A DNA stretch of 64,000 bases from Bifidobacterium saimiriisciurei (GCF_010667655.1 NZ_WHZU01000013.1:32680-96679), one strand, 5' to 3'. Shown: positions 46,964 through 59,442, counted from the stretch's first letter. Numbers and translations are program-made. The notes: generated by a model not told the origin, from the letters alone.

Positions 46964-48976
46964 ATGAGCGAAGTGACGGGAGCCCCCATCGGCAATATCA
47001 TCGACAATCGTTATCGAATCACGCGCAAGATAGCCGAGGGCGGCATGGCCACCGTCTACCAGGCCACCGATATCCGTCTTGACCGCTCCGTGGCCATCAA
47101 GATCATGCATATCCAGCTGGCACAGGGTCCCCATAGGGACCAGTTCGTGCAGCGGTTCCATCGGGAGGCGCGATCGGCCGCGGCAATCGCGAACCCCCAT
47201 ATCGTGCAGATCTACGACACCGGCGAATACGACGGTCTGGACTATCTCGTCATGGAGTACGTGCATGGTGTCAACCTGCGCTATGAGATGAACCGGGTCG
47301 GCACCTTCAGCGTGCGCGAGACGATCCGCATCATCGGGGAGATCCTCGATGGCCTTGCGGCGGCGCATGGCGTGGGCGTCGTGCATCGGGACATCAAGCC
47401 GGAGAACATTCTGCTCAACGACCGTGGTCGTGTGCAGATCACCGATTTCGGTCTCGCCAAGGCGGCATCGCAGGCCACGCTGGCGACCACCGGCATGCTG
47501 CTGGGCACGGCCGCGTATCTTGCGCCGGAGATGATCGAGGACAATCTCGCCACCCCGCAGGGAGACCTGTACTCCGTGGGAATCATGGCCTGGGAGATGC
47601 TCGCCGGCGAGGTGCCGTTCACTTCGGACAATCCCGTGACGATGGTGTTCAAGCATGTGCACGAGGATGTTCCCGCCCTGTCCGCGCAGCATCCCGGCAT
47701 GCCGAGGCCCGTCTCCGAGTTCATAGCGCGCCTGACCGGCAGAAGGGTCTCCGACAGGCCGGACGACGCCACGCAGGCGCTGCGCGAGCTGCAGGACTTC
47801 TCCCGGTCGCTCACGCCGACCGAGCTCGCCTACCGCATCGGCGACGGACCGCAACCGCAGCCGACAAGCGTGCTGCCGGTCTCCGGCATCGTCCCGGCGG
47901 CCCGGGAGGACGAGTCCGCACCGCTTGCCACGGAGGTCATCGGCGACGAGGCCACGGACACCGCAACGTCCGGCTCCCCCGAAGCCGTCGCCGGCAAGCC
48001 GCGCCGGCGTCTCGCCATCGTCCTCTGCGTGGTCGCGGCCGTGGCCGCCATGGCCGCGGGCGGATTCGCCTGGTGGTATTATCTCGGCCCCGGAAGCTAC
48101 TGGACCGTGCCGTCGGCCGACGACGTGGCCTGCACGCAGGGCCAGACGTGCTCCATCAAGGGTGCGAAATTCGCCGACTACGAGCGCACGCTGAAGGTGA
48201 CCGGCATCCCCTACACGACCTCGGAGGAGTTCAGCGACACCGCGAAGAAGGGGACCATCATCTCGGCCAGCCCGTCCAACGTGGGCGATCATGTGAGCAA
48301 GCGCAACAACGATGTGATGACGTTCGTCATCTCCAAGGGCGTGCGGCAGCTGACCATTCCCGCCGACATCGCCGACTCCGGCTCCGCCAACGGCAAGGAC
48401 CCGATCGGGGCCTTGGAGAAGATCGGATTCACCTCGATCGCGCATGACACGTCGAAGGATGAATACTCCATGGATGTGCCCGAGGGCGCAATCATCAGCA
48501 TCGACCCGGAGCCGGGATCGACCGTCAACCACAACCGCACGGTCACCGTGGTGCTGTCCAAGGGCCCGATGCCGGTGAGCATGCCCGACGTCGTCGGCAG
48601 GACGAAGGCCGATGCGATCTCGATGCTCGGGCAGGCTCGCCTGAAGGTCACCACCAGCGAGACGTATTCCGACACGGTGGCCGCCGGCAAGGTGATCTCC
48701 TCCTCCGTCAGGGCGGGAACGCAGCTGCATTGGGGCGATTCGGTCAGTCTGGTCGTATCCAAGGGACCGCAGATGGTGACCGTCCCCGATGTGCGGGGCA
48801 AGAGCCAGGACGAGGCCACGAAAACGCTGAAGGCCCTGGGACTGAACGTGAAGGTCAGCGCCCCGTTGGGCAACCTCACCCACACGGTGCGTCTGCAGGA
48901 TCCGGCACCGGGCAAGCAGGTGCGGGTACGGGACGCGAAGGGCAACGCCACGACCGTCACGCTCACCGTGGTCTGA
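46964..48976 (+). CDS. Ser/Thr protein kinase with four PASTA domains
   Basis: A 670-residue membrane receptor kinase of the PknB/PknL/StkP type. The kinase has the P-loop IAEGGMATVYQA, catalytic lysine in VAIKIM, HRDIKPENILL, DFGLAK and GTAAYLAPE. A transmembrane helix (LAIVLCVVAAVAAMAAGGFAWWY) precedes about four extracellular PASTA repeats, the last three beginning near IPADIADS, MPDVVGRTKADAI and VPDVRGKSQDEAT. PASTA units bind cell-wall precursors in related kinases. The start at 46964 has TAGGAT 7 nt upstream, with an overlapping ATG at 46955 also possible. It follows the prenyl synthase by 17 bp. Confidence 0.94.
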   Translation: MSEVTGAPIGNIIDNRYRITRKIAEGGMATVYQATDIRLDRSVAIKIMHIQLAQGPHRDQFVQRFHREARSAAAIANPHIVQIYDTGEYDGLDYLVMEYVHGVNLRYEMNRVGTFSVRETIRIIGEILDGLAAAHGVGVVHRDIKPENILLNDRGRVQITDFGLAKAASQATLATTGMLLGTAAYLAPEMIEDNLATPQGDLYSVGIMAWEMLAGEVPFTSDNPVTMVFKHVHEDVPALSAQHPGMPRPVSEFIARLTGRRVSDRPDDATQALRELQDFSRSLTPTELAYRIGDGPQPQPTSVLPVSGIVPAAREDESAPLATEVIGDEATDTATSGSPEAVAGKPRRRLAIVLCVVAAVAAMAAGGFAWWYYLGPGSYWTVPSADDVACTQGQTCSIKGAKFADYERTLKVTGIPYTTSEEFSDTAKKGTIISASPSNVGDHVSKRNNDVMTFVISKGVRQLTIPADIADSGSANGKDPIGALEKIGFTSIAHDTSKDEYSMDVPEGAIISIDPEPGSTVNHNRTVTVVLSKGPMPVSMPDVVGRTKADAISMLGQARLKVTTSETYSDTVAAGKVISSSVRAGTQLHWGDSVSLVVSKGPQMVTVPDVRGKSQDEATKTLKALGLNVKVSAPLGNLTHTVRLQDPAPGKQVRVRDAKGNATTVTLTVV

Positions 48977-49019
48977 TCACCTGGAGGATGCCGTCCGCAT
49001 CGTCTCCAGGAAAACGAAG

Positions 49020-49051
49020 AGCCCCGGCCGATGATTCGGCAGGGGCTTTTT
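49020..49051 (+). terminator. Terminator after the PASTA kinase
   Basis: AGCCCC/GGGGCT with an inner CCGA/TCGG pair makes an interrupted stem, followed directly by TTTTT. It lies between the kinase stop (48976) and the convergent plsC gene. Confidence 0.8.
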
Positions 49052-49071
49052 CGAATCGGGAAGCTACGAGA

Positions 49072-49767
49072 TCATGCCTGTCCGGCGAGCTTCTTCTTCA
49101 TCGTCTGAGCGTATTCGTCCACGTATTCCTGACCGCTGGCCTCGCCGATGACATGCATCATGCGGTCGGTCAGCTCGCGCAGCCTGGCGTGCAGCTCGTC
49201 GCGAGTCATTCGGCTGGTGTCGGTCTTCTGCACGGGGATGGGCTCTCCGAAGATCACGGTGGTGCTGCCCTTGCCCGGCATGACCTGTCCGGGCTTCTGC
49301 AGCTCCCTGGTGCCGATGATGGCGGTGGGGATGATGGGGCAGCCGGTCTCCAAGGCGAGGCGCGCCACGCCGGTGTGGCCGCGGTAGAGCCGGCCGTCCG
49401 GGCTGCGGGTGCCTTCCGGATGGATGCCGAAGAGATGCCCGTCCTCGAGGATGCCGCGGGCGGTCTCCATGGCGCCCAGGGACTTCGAGCCGCCGGAGCG
49501 GTCGACGGGGAACACGCCGACCGAGGTGAACCACCATTTCTTGAACCTGCCCTTGATTCCCTTGCCTTCGAAGTATTCGGCCTTGCCCATGAAGTGAATC
49601 ATGCGCGGGCAGACCAGGGGAAGCAGGCCGTCGTCGATCACGGCCAGATGGTTCGCCGCGATGATGGCGCCGCCCTTTCGAGGAATGTTGTGAAGCCCCC
49701 GGACGGTGGGATTGAACCTCCGACGGGCCAGCGGGCCAAGCAGCTTGACGAAGAACCAGTAAAGCAC
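49072..49767 (-). CDS. plsC: 1-acyl-sn-glycerol-3-phosphate acyltransferase (PlsC family)
   Basis: A 231-residue membrane-associated acyltransferase that makes phosphatidic acid. The catalytic H(X4)D motif is NHLAVIDD, the acyl-acceptor motif is FGIHPEGTRSPDG, and PIIPTAIIGT follows. The start is GTG at 49767 with GGAGG 4 nt upstream. Divergent from the small membrane-protein gene. Other acyl acceptors are possible. Confidence 0.9.
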   Translation of the reverse strand: MLYWFFVKLLGPLARRRFNPTVRGLHNIPRKGGAIIAANHLAVIDDGLLPLVCPRMIHFMGKAEYFEGKGIKGRFKKWWFTSVGVFPVDRSGGSKSLGAMETARGILEDGHLFGIHPEGTRSPDGRLYRGHTGVARLALETGCPIIPTAIIGTRELQKPGQVMPGKGSTTVIFGEPIPVQKTDTSRMTRDELHARLRELTDRMMHVIGEASGQEYVDEYAQTMKKKLAGQA

Positions 49768-49815
49768 GATACCTCCAGGCCGGAAAACGGCAGTCTCATG
49801 GTTACAGTTATAGAT

Positions 49816-50361
49816 ATGACTGGCAATAAGAATAGCAACGCCGATGCATCGTCTTCAAATACGGGGCCAAACGACGGTTCCGACATGGACCGGCAGTGGG
49901 AGGACTTCCTCGCCTCCCACGAGGGGGACCTGAACGACGTGGCGAGATCGCGCAGCGCCCGGAAGTTCGACAAGGCCGCGAGGAAGGCGGAGAAGAAGGC
50001 CCGGTTCGACGTCAACGACCTGAAGGACGACGCCTTCGCCACGCCGCCCCATGGGCGCGGGCCGCGTGATTTCCAAGGACGCAGCTGGCTCGACACCGAT
50101 GATGTGATGGATGACGACTCCACATTCACACCCCCGAATCCCGATCTCGGTCCGGTGAACCGTGCCGCGGCGCTGTTCGTCGGCATGACGGTGGTCGGTG
50201 TGCTGTGTCTGGTTGTCTCGGTCCTGATCCCCTCCGTCTCCGCGCTGTCGGGATCCGTCGGCGGCGTGCTGACCCTGCTGGGGGCGGGCGGCCTGTTCAT
50301 GCGGCATCGGGGCCACAGTGAGACCAGACGCGACGAGTTCGACGATGGGGCCAGGGTATAG
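49816..50361 (+). CDS. Conserved-type small membrane protein
   Basis: A 181-residue protein with unknown function. The N-terminal 115 residues are hydrophilic and rich in Asp, Arg and Lys (RSRSARKFDKAARKAEKKAR). Two C-terminal helices follow: AALFVGMTVVGVLCLVVSVLIP and VGGVLTLLGAGGLFM, with a charged tail. The ATG at 49816 has no Shine-Dalgarno; TACAGT lies 7 nt upstream, which fits a leaderless mRNA. No family recognised. Confidence 0.78.
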   Translation: MTGNKNSNADASSSNTGPNDGSDMDRQWEDFLASHEGDLNDVARSRSARKFDKAARKAEKKARFDVNDLKDDAFATPPHGRGPRDFQGRSWLDTDDVMDDDSTFTPPNPDLGPVNRAAALFVGMTVVGVLCLVVSVLIPSVSALSGSVGGVLTLLGAGGLFMRHRGHSETRRDEFDDGARV

Positions 50362-50417
50362 CCGGGGATTCGCCGGCTCCCATCCGATAGACGACTGGAT
50401 ATGCCTGAATATGCGTC

Positions 50418-50467
50418 GGGCCGCAGCGCGCATCCCCTGTTTTGCATGGGGATGCGCGCTGCGGCCC
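50418..50467. terminator. Bidirectional terminator between the membrane protein and glk
   Basis: A 20-bp perfect GC-rich stem (50418-50437 and 50448-50467) with a 10-nt loop TGTTTTGCAT. It is placed between two convergent genes and can serve both. Confidence 0.85.
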
Positions 50468-50517
50468 TGAGCGGCGGATGCCATGCATCCGCATGACGCG
50501 ATGACTTCGATTCGGCC

Positions 50518-51471
50518 TTACGCCTCACGCCTCGCCAGATCGGCCGCGCCGATCATGCCGGCGTCGCCGCCCGCCGTCGCGGGCAGGATTTTCGCGTGCT
50601 CGCGGTAGGCCGCGGCCTGCAGGAAGCGGGTGTAGTTGTAGCGCGCCGGATCAAGAAGGATGTCTCCCACGGAGACGACGCCGCCGCCGATGACGAAGAG
50701 GTCCGGGTCGATGACCGCGGCGATGGCGGCCATGGTACGTCCCAGCCACTCGCCGATCTTGCCGAAGGCGTAGAGCGCCAGCTCGTCGCCCTCCTGGGCG
50801 GCCTGCGACACCATCTTGCCCTCCAGCGTGTTCACATCGCCGCCGCACAGCTCGAGCAGACGCTTGCCCTTCTGCGGCATGCGGCGGATGCCGGAGCGGG
50901 CGAAGTGCTCCAGCGCGTTGCCGGAGGTGTATCGTTCCGCGCAGCCGCGCAGACCGCAGCCGCAGAAGTCGCCGTCGGAGACCATGGGCAGGTGGCCGAG
51001 CTCGGCTGCCATGCCGAAGGAGCCGCGGTACAGTTCGCCGTTGATGATGATGGCGCCGCCGAGGCCGGTGCCCACGGTGAGCATGACCATGTTGCGGCTG
51101 CCGCGACCGGCACCGAGGATGTACTCGCCCCAGCCGGCGCAGTTGGCGTCGTTCTCCACGACGACCTTGCACTTGTGGTCGGTCAGTTCCTCGATGCGGT
51201 CGGCGAGCGGGTAGTCGATCCACTTGGCGATGTTGGCGGAGAAGCTCATGGTGCGGCGATCGGCCTTGACGTTGCCGGCTGCGGAGATGCCCATGGTGGG
51301 GATGTCGGAGTGCAGCCTCAGCGCCTCGTTGTAGATCTCGAGGATGCAGTCGTTGATCTCGTCGGGGTCGGTCGGCGTGGGAACACGCCACTGGCTGAGC
51401 ACCTTGTCGTTTTCGTCGCAGACGGCTCCCGCGATCTTCGTGCCGCCGATATCGATACCCAGTGTGTACAT
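50518..51471 (-). CDS. glk: ROK-family glucokinase
   Basis: A 317-residue cytosolic kinase phosphorylating glucose with ATP. The phosphate loop is GIDIGGTKIAGA, the catalytic region is VENDANCAGWGE, the sugar site is ELGHLPMVSDG and the zinc motif is CGCGLRGCAE. Specificity for glucose is inferred from overall similarity to actinobacterial glucokinases. AGGGAGGAACC precedes the ATG. A TATCAT hexamer upstream (minus strand, 51553-51558) is a possible -10; a near-palindrome lies further upstream at 51591-51606. Confidence 0.92.
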   Translation of the reverse strand: MYTLGIDIGGTKIAGAVCDENDKVLSQWRVPTPTDPDEINDCILEIYNEALRLHSDIPTMGISAAGNVKADRRTMSFSANIAKWIDYPLADRIEELTDHKCKVVVENDANCAGWGEYILGAGRGSRNMVMLTVGTGLGGAIIINGELYRGSFGMAAELGHLPMVSDGDFCGCGLRGCAERYTSGNALEHFARSGIRRMPQKGKRLLELCGGDVNTLEGKMVSQAAQEGDELALYAFGKIGEWLGRTMAAIAAVIDPDLFVIGGGVVSVGDILLDPARYNYTRFLQAAAYREHAKILPATAGGDAGMIGAADLARREA

Positions 51472-51590
51472 GGTTCCTCCCTATCGCCTCTCCTGAGGAT
51501 GACGCTCATCAGTGATGCATCTCTCATCAGGAATTAGAACGTTCAACACTGCCATGATACCAGCGGAGGAAACGACACGCCGAATAACCT

Positions 51591-51606
51591 TACCAATCGG
51601 TTGGTA
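51591..51606. promoter_or_regulatory. Near-palindrome upstream of glk
   Basis: TACCAATCGGTTGGTA is symmetric apart from one central base pair. It lies about 120 bp before the glk start and roughly 35 bp upstream of a possible -10. Its size and symmetry suit a dimeric regulator, but which one is unknown. Confidence 0.35.
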
Positions 51607-51642
51607 TTTTATTGGCGGCCGGGGCGGCTCCCGCATATACGA

Positions 51643-51679
51643 CGGTGTCCCCGCCATAGAAAGGATGGCGGGGACACCG
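51643..51679 (-). terminator. Terminator of trpD
   Basis: A 15-bp perfect stem (51643-51657 with 51665-51679) and a 7-nt loop, 50 bp after the trpD stop codon. No U-tract is seen. Confidence 0.75.
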
Positions 51680-51729
51680 GTATCAGCATCGGGAGAGGTC
51701 ATCTCTCCCGACAACCTGAAAACGCGCGA

Positions 51730-52782
51730 TCAGGCCTTCTTGGCGGTCGCCGTGGCAATCCACTTGTCAAGCAGCTCTGCCGCCTTGCCGGAGTCGACCG
51801 TCTTCTCGGCAAGCGCATACGCCTCGCGGAAGCGCTCGGCGAGCGTGCCGTCACCGACCAGATGGCCGTCCGCCACGATCGCGGAGGCGGCGTTGAGCAA
51901 CGCCGTGGTGCGGGAGGGGATGTCCTTGCCGTCGACGAAGTCGCGGAACGCGGCCGCGTTGACCTCGGGCTCGCCGCCCTTCAGGTCGGCGACGTCGATC
52001 TTGGCAAGTCCCAGTTCGACGGTCGGATCGAATTCGGTCTCGGAGACCTTGCCGTCGCGGATCTCCCAGACGGAGACCGGACCGGTGGGTGCCAGCTCAT
52101 CCATGCCCTCGTGCGAGGTATAGACCATGCCGCTCTGGCCGTTGGCGGCGTACACGGCGGCCATGATCGGGCTGACCTCACGCTTGGCGCAGCCGATGGC
52201 CACATGGGCGGGCCTGGCCGGATTGGTCAGGGGGCCCAGCACGTTGAATACGCACGGGATGCCGAGCGCGGCGCGAATCGGGCCGACGAAGCGCATGGCC
52301 GGATGGAAGGTGCGGGCGAACGCGAAGGTGATGCCCACCTCGTCGCCCACCTCGCCAACGGCCTGAGGTGTCAGGTCCAGCGGCAGTCCGAGCGTTTCAA
52401 GCACGTCGGCGGCACCGCACTTCGACGAGGCGGCGCGGTTGCCGTGCTTGACGATCTTGACCCCGGCCGCGGCCGCGGCGACCGAGCCCATGGTGGACAG
52501 GTTGACCGTGGCGAAGCCGTCGCCGCCGGTACCGACGATGTCGGTGGTCTCTCCGGAGACGTCGAGCGGCACGGCGTGCGACACCATGGCCTTGGCCGCG
52601 CCGGCCACTTCGTCGGCGGTCAGGCCCAGCTGCTGCTGCATGCCCAGAACGGCACCCACGGCGGCGGCGTTGGCCTGTCCCTTCATGAGATCGTCGACAT
52701 ACCACTCACTTTCCGCGGCGGTCAGGTGCTCCCCCTGCACCAGCTTGTTCAGCACTGATTTCCACGTGAATGGCTCGGCCAT
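51730..52782 (-). CDS. trpD: Anthranilate phosphoribosyltransferase
   Basis: A 350-residue enzyme joining anthranilate to PRPP in tryptophan synthesis. The PRPP-binding loop is VGTGGDGFATVNLST, followed by KHGNRAASSKCGAADVLE and the NVLGPLTNPARP region. It stands alone, without other trp genes, as is common for a detached trpD. AAGGAGGAATATC precedes the ATG. A TACAAT (52829-52834, minus strand) is a likely -10, and a small GGCGA/TCGCC hairpin lies just before the ribosome binding site in the leader. Confidence 0.96.
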   Translation of the reverse strand: MAEPFTWKSVLNKLVQGEHLTAAESEWYVDDLMKGQANAAAVGAVLGMQQQLGLTADEVAGAAKAMVSHAVPLDVSGETTDIVGTGGDGFATVNLSTMGSVAAAAAGVKIVKHGNRAASSKCGAADVLETLGLPLDLTPQAVGEVGDEVGITFAFARTFHPAMRFVGPIRAALGIPCVFNVLGPLTNPARPAHVAIGCAKREVSPIMAAVYAANGQSGMVYTSHEGMDELAPTGPVSVWEIRDGKVSETEFDPTVELGLAKIDVADLKGGEPEVNAAAFRDFVDGKDIPSRTTALLNAASAIVADGHLVGDGTLAERFREAYALAEKTVDSGKAAELLDKWIATATAKKA

Positions 52783-52889
52783 GATATTCCTCCTTGGCGA
52801 GAAAATCGCCTACTGTAGATTCGCTGCCATTGTAGCGAGTCGTCATTACGCCGTCCCGGCGCCGGACGAAATATCCCACTATACGAAAA

Positions 52890-52921
52890 AGGCGCCCTGC
52901 GAAATCCTCCGCAGGGCGCCT
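52890..52921 (-). terminator. Rho-independent terminator of secA
   Basis: A 12-bp perfect stem (AGGCGCCCTGCG with its complement) and an 8-nt loop, followed on the minus strand by TTTTTCG, 36 bp after the secA stop codon. Confidence 0.93.
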
Positions 52922-52956
52922 GGCGCTATGCGCCAATCATGGTCGGCGCATCACCG

Positions 52957-55872
<2,916 letters not shown>

Positions 55873-55999
55873 GAGTTATCTCCTCAACTATGACGTTGCC
55901 TTCGGCCCGAACGACAACCCTGTTCAGGCACAAACAGTATACATAGTACGCGATTGCGGTGAATTTCAATGATTATGCGCTGTTTTTATCGAAAAGACG

Positions 56000-56066
56000 G
56001 CGGGTGCCGGGCCAGGTCCGGCACCCGCATATACGAGGATGCCCTCGGGTTTTCCGAGGGCATCCT
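56000..56066 (-). terminator. Tandem terminators after hpf
   Basis: Two perfect hairpins: 56036-56066 (13-bp stem, GTTTT loop on the plus strand) and 56000-56028 (11-bp stem, 7-nt loop). On the minus strand the second is followed by TCTTTTCG. They follow the hpf stop codon by 43 bp and shield the secA promoter from read-through. Confidence 0.85.
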
Positions 56067-56108
56067 GTTCATGCATATGACATGTGCGACGGTTCGGCGT
56101 CGACCGGG

Positions 56109-56771
56109 TCAGTCCTTCTTGACGTTCTCCGGGGTATCGATCTCGAACACGCCGTAGCTCCAGCCGTGACGGTGGTAGACGACGGACGGGCGTCCGGTCT
56201 CCTTGTTCACGAACAGGAAGAAGTCATGTCCGATGAGCTCCATCTCGTACAGGGCCTCGTCGATGCTCATCGGCTCGGCGATGTGCAGCTTGCGACGGAT
56301 GACGATCGGGGTGTCGCCGACCTGGACCTCCACCGATTCACCGGGACCGAGGTCGCCGGCGACGGCATCGGCCGGGCTGTTGCTCGGCTCGTCGACGGCG
56401 GGCTCCTCCACGGCCGGCGGCTCGACGACGCCGAGGTCGACCGGCTGGGGGTTCGTGTAGCCGCGACGGTGGTCCTTGCGGCGGTCCCTCGAACGACGCA
56501 GACGCAGCGTGAGCTTGTCCAGCGCCAGATCCAGCGCGCTGAACTCGTCGGCGCTGGAGGCCTCCGCACGCACCACGGTACGGCCTGCGATGACCGTGAT
56601 CTCGACTCGCTTCGCGGTATCCGCCTGACGGGGATTTCCCTCATGCGTCACCACAATCTGAGCACGCTGCGCGTCTGGAGCAATTGCGGTCACACGATTC
56701 ATCTTGTTTTCGACGACATCACGGAACCGCTGCTTGATCTGAGTGTGACGCCCGGTAACGACGATTTCCAT
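56109..56771 (-). CDS. hpf: Long-form ribosome hibernation-promoting factor
   Basis: A 220-residue protein binding the 30S decoding region and bringing about 100S ribosome dimers. The N-terminal S30AE domain begins MEIVVTGRHTQIKQRFRDVV, and the C-terminal dimerisation domain has EPMSIDEALYEMELIGHDFFLFVN and the VVYHRHGWSYGVFEI end. A Pro/Glu-rich linker joins them. AAGGAGGTCCAC before the ATG at 56771 is a strong ribosome binding site. A TAGAAT -10 lies at 56846-56851 on the minus strand. Confidence 0.95.
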   Translation of the reverse strand: MEIVVTGRHTQIKQRFRDVVENKMNRVTAIAPDAQRAQIVVTHEGNPRQADTAKRVEITVIAGRTVVRAEASSADEFSALDLALDKLTLRLRRSRDRRKDHRRGYTNPQPVDLGVVEPPAVEEPAVDEPSNSPADAVAGDLGPGESVEVQVGDTPIVIRRKLHIAEPMSIDEALYEMELIGHDFFLFVNKETGRPSVVYHRHGWSYGVFEIDTPENVKKD

Positions 56772-56927
56772 GTGGACCTCCTTTATCAAGCGGTTTGCCA
56801 CCGCTGTGGACACCAATCGGCAACCTCGCCGAAAAGCTACTTCCGATTCTAGCCGACGTTGTCGTATTTTTGTGGAATTCAGCGATATGAAAACTCGTGT
56901 TCACCATAACTGCTATGGTTATCCATC

Positions 56928-57285
56928 GAGACCCCCAGATGACCGCGGTCCGGCGATATCGCACGGGCTGAGGAACTTCCGGGCTCCACAGAGCACGATG
57001 GCGGATAACGTCCGCCCAGGGCGACCTGAGAGATAGCGCAACAGAGAACAGACCGCCCGGCCCAGCCGGGTAAGGGTGAAACGGCGGTGTAAGAGACCAC
57101 CGGACGACCGGTAACGGAAGTCGCATGGCAAGCCTCATCGGGAGCAAGGCCAAGCAGAAGGCGTCAAGGGCTGCTCGCCCGTGCCTTCGGGTAGGCTGCT
57201 GGAGCCTGACGGCAACGTCAGGTCGAGATGGATGGTCATCCGTATGGTTCTTCCATACGACAGAACCCGGGGTACCGGGGGTCTC
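56928..57285 (+). ncRNA. rnpB: RNase P RNA (M1-type, class A)
   Basis: The catalytic RNA that trims tRNA 5' leaders. Recognised blocks are GAGGAACTTCCGGGCTCC after the start, then GATAGCGCAACAGAGA, a GGGTAAGGGTGAAACGGCG segment, AACGGAAGTCGCATGGCA, then CATCGGGAGCAAGGCCAAG, GAGATGGATGGTCATCC and ACAGAACCCGG. The ends pair: GAGACCCCC at the 5' end with GGGGGTCTC at the 3' end (P1), which fixes the length of about 358 nt. TATGGT at 56914-56919 is the likely -10. The run TTTTTTCTTT follows the P1 stem and makes it an intrinsic terminator. The rest of 56772-57424 holds only hpf promoter sequence and a spacer after rnpB. Confidence 0.94.
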
Positions 57286-57424
57286 ATTTTTTCTTTCCGT
57301 TCTTCCCCGCGAATCGCACGCACATTCCCCGTGAATCACGGCGATGCCGAATCCACGGGGTTCCGGACGATTCCGGCCATTTGAATTCAGGCAACGGACC
57401 GTCGGTCAATTGACGAGCCGTCGG

Positions 57425-58177
57425 TCAGTCCATGCCGTCCACATCGTCCGCGCCCTCCACGAACAGCTCGTCGGCCACCTGGCGAATCAGGTCGGGATCG
57501 TGGCCCTTACGGCTGCCGGCACCCCATAGACGCTGTCGTCGCTTCCGCATATCCAATCCTCGGGTCCTCGCGGCCACTTTGCGGCCAAGCTCATATGCGG
57601 ATTCCACGAACTCACCCCGCCCGTCGGCCTCGGCCACGGCCCGGGATGCGATCTGTCTGCCCACCCCTTTGCGGGAAAGCTCCCGCAAGGTTCCGGAGCG
57701 GCCCATCTGGCGTGCAATGCAGTAGCGCACCGCGGAAGCCGCATAGGCCTCGTCGTCGATGAGGCCAAGCTCGGTAAGCCGGCCGACGACAATATCAATG
57801 ACCTCGGCATCGTAACCCTTCAGCCCAAGGCGTTCGGCAAGGGCGCCGGAGGATCGCGACGCATAGTCCAGCAGGGTCAGCGCGGCCTCTCGACAGGCGT
57901 CCTCATCGGTCGGGTCCTGCGGGCCATCGGCTCCCGAGACCCGACCGTTCGTGCCGAATCCCCCGCGCCTCGGCCTTCTGCCCATCCGCTGCCCCTTGTC
58001 TCGCCGGCGAGAGGCGGATGAAGCGGAATGCGCGGTCTCCGCCGTCTCACCGTCGGAGGCATCCGCGGACATGCCCTCAACGCATATGCCCTCCGCAGGC
58101 CCGCCGTCCGACGGGCTCTCCGCGGAGGGATAGGGGCGTACGGGATGGGAGCGAAGAAACACCTCCGCGGATATCAT
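57425..58177 (-). CDS. recX: RecX-family regulator of RecA
   Basis: About 250 residues. The first 90 are low-complexity Ser/Arg/Gly/Pro; the three-helix repeats of RecX follow, with [34 protein letters not shown] and [16 protein letters not shown]. The ATG at 58177 overlaps the recA stop codon by four bases (ATGA), so the two are coupled, and RecX damps RecA filament growth. A later start is possible because the N-terminus is not conserved. Confidence 0.9.
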   Translation of the reverse strand: MISAEVFLRSHPVRPYPSAESPSDGGPAEGICVEGMSADASDGETAETAHSASSASRRRDKGQRMGRRPRRGGFGTNGRVSGADGPQDPTDEDACREAALTLLDYASRSSGALAERLGLKGYDAEVIDIVVGRLTELGLIDDEAYAASAVRYCIARQMGRSGTLRELSRKGVGRQIASRAVAEADGRGEFVESAYELGRKVAARTRGLDMRKRRQRLWGAGSRKGHDPDLIRQVADELFVEGADDVDGMD

Positions 58178-59289
58178 GCCTTGGCATCCTCCGCCGCATC
58201 CGCAGAGGCATCGGCGGCTCCCGAGGCGCCGACGGCATCGCCCGCCTCATCGGGATCCGGTTTCTCCACACCGAACGCGACCTTGACCTTGTGCTCGATC
58301 TCGTCGGTGAGGGCAGGGTTGTCCTTGAGGAACTGGCGGACCTTCTCGCGCCCCTGCCCCAGCTGGTCGCCATCGTAGGTGAACCAGGAGCCGGACTTTC
58401 TGACGATGTCGCTCTGCAGGGCCATATCGAGCACCGAGCCCTCGCGAGAAATGCCCTCGCCGTACAGCACGTCGAATTCGGCCGTCTTGAACGGCGGCGC
58501 CATCTTGTTCTTCACGACCTTGACCTTCGTGCGGTTGCCGACGGCCTCGTCGCCGTTCTTCAATGTCTGGATCCGTCGGATGTCGAGACGGACCGATGCA
58601 TAGAACTTCAGTGCCTTGCCGCCGGTCGTGGTCTCCGGGGATCCGAAGAACACGCCAATCTTCTCACGCAGCTGGTTGATGAAGATGGCGGTGGTGCCGG
58701 CCTGTGCGAGCGCGCCGGTCATCTTACGCAGCGCCTGGCTCATCAGCCTGGCCTGCAGGCCGACATGGCTGTCGCCCATGTCTCCCTCGATCTCCGCCTT
58801 GGGCACCAGCGCCGCGACGGAATCGATGACGATGATGTCGAGCGCGCCCGAACGGATGAGCATGTCGGCGATCTCCAGCGCCTGCTCGCCGTTGTCGGGC
58901 TGGGAGACGATCAGGGAATCGGTGTCGACGCCGAGCTTGCGGGCATATTCGGGGTCGAGCGCATGTTCGGCGTCGATGAACGCCGCCACGCCGCCCTTCT
59001 TCTGGGCGTTGGCCACGACATGCAAAGCGAGGGTCGTCTTTCCGGATGATTCGGGACCGTAGACCTCGACGATCCTGCCCTTGGGAAGACCGCCGATGCC
59101 CAGCGCCATGTCAAGCGCCAACGACCCGGTGGGAATGACCTCGACGGTCTGCACGGGCTTGTCGCCCAGTCGCATCGCCGATCCCTTGCCGAAGCTCTTC
59201 TCGACCTGCGCAAGCGCGGTGTTCAGCGCCGCCTGCCTTCGTGCGGCGAGCTGTTCGGGGGAATCCTGCTGCTTCTTCTGCTGTGCCAT
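58174..59289 (-). CDS. recA: Recombinase RecA
   Basis: A 371-residue recombinase. Walker [10 protein letters not shown], then the [15 protein letters not shown] region, [18 protein letters not shown], the L2/[24 protein letters not shown] segment and an acidic Ala-rich C-terminus. The start at 59289 has AAGGAGCAAGTG upstream; a longer frame to 59325 is less likely. The SOS promoter at 59443-59466 gives a leader of about 150 nt. Order: recA then recX, downstream of DUF3046. Confidence 0.98.
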   Translation of the reverse strand: MAQQKKQQDSPEQLAARRQAALNTALAQVEKSFGKGSAMRLGDKPVQTVEVIPTGSLALDMALGIGGLPKGRIVEVYGPESSGKTTLALHVVANAQKKGGVAAFIDAEHALDPEYARKLGVDTDSLIVSQPDNGEQALEIADMLIRSGALDIIVIDSVAALVPKAEIEGDMGDSHVGLQARLMSQALRKMTGALAQAGTTAIFINQLREKIGVFFGSPETTTGGKALKFYASVRLDIRRIQTLKNGDEAVGNRTKVKVVKNKMAPPFKTAEFDVLYGEGISREGSVLDMALQSDIVRKSGSWFTYDGDQLGQGREKVRQFLKDNPALTDEIEHKVKVAFGVEKPDPDEAGDAVGASGAADASADAAEDAKA

Positions 59290-59442
59290 CACTTGCTCCT
59301 TGCGTCGGTGTACCCGGACTTCCACGGTAGGCCCGCATGCATGGCGAATGCCAGTCGTGCGGAGAATGTGGAAAAACGTACCACCCTTAATCGAACATGA
59401 TCAATGTTGCATTGCGCGCAACATCCCGCTATCTCCGAAAGC

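Noticed and set aside
48730..49815. Long plus-strand frame fusing the kinase tail region to the 181-aa membrane protein
   Set aside because: It runs out of frame through the PASTA kinase end and antisense to plsC; only the part from 49816 has a promoter and protein-like composition.
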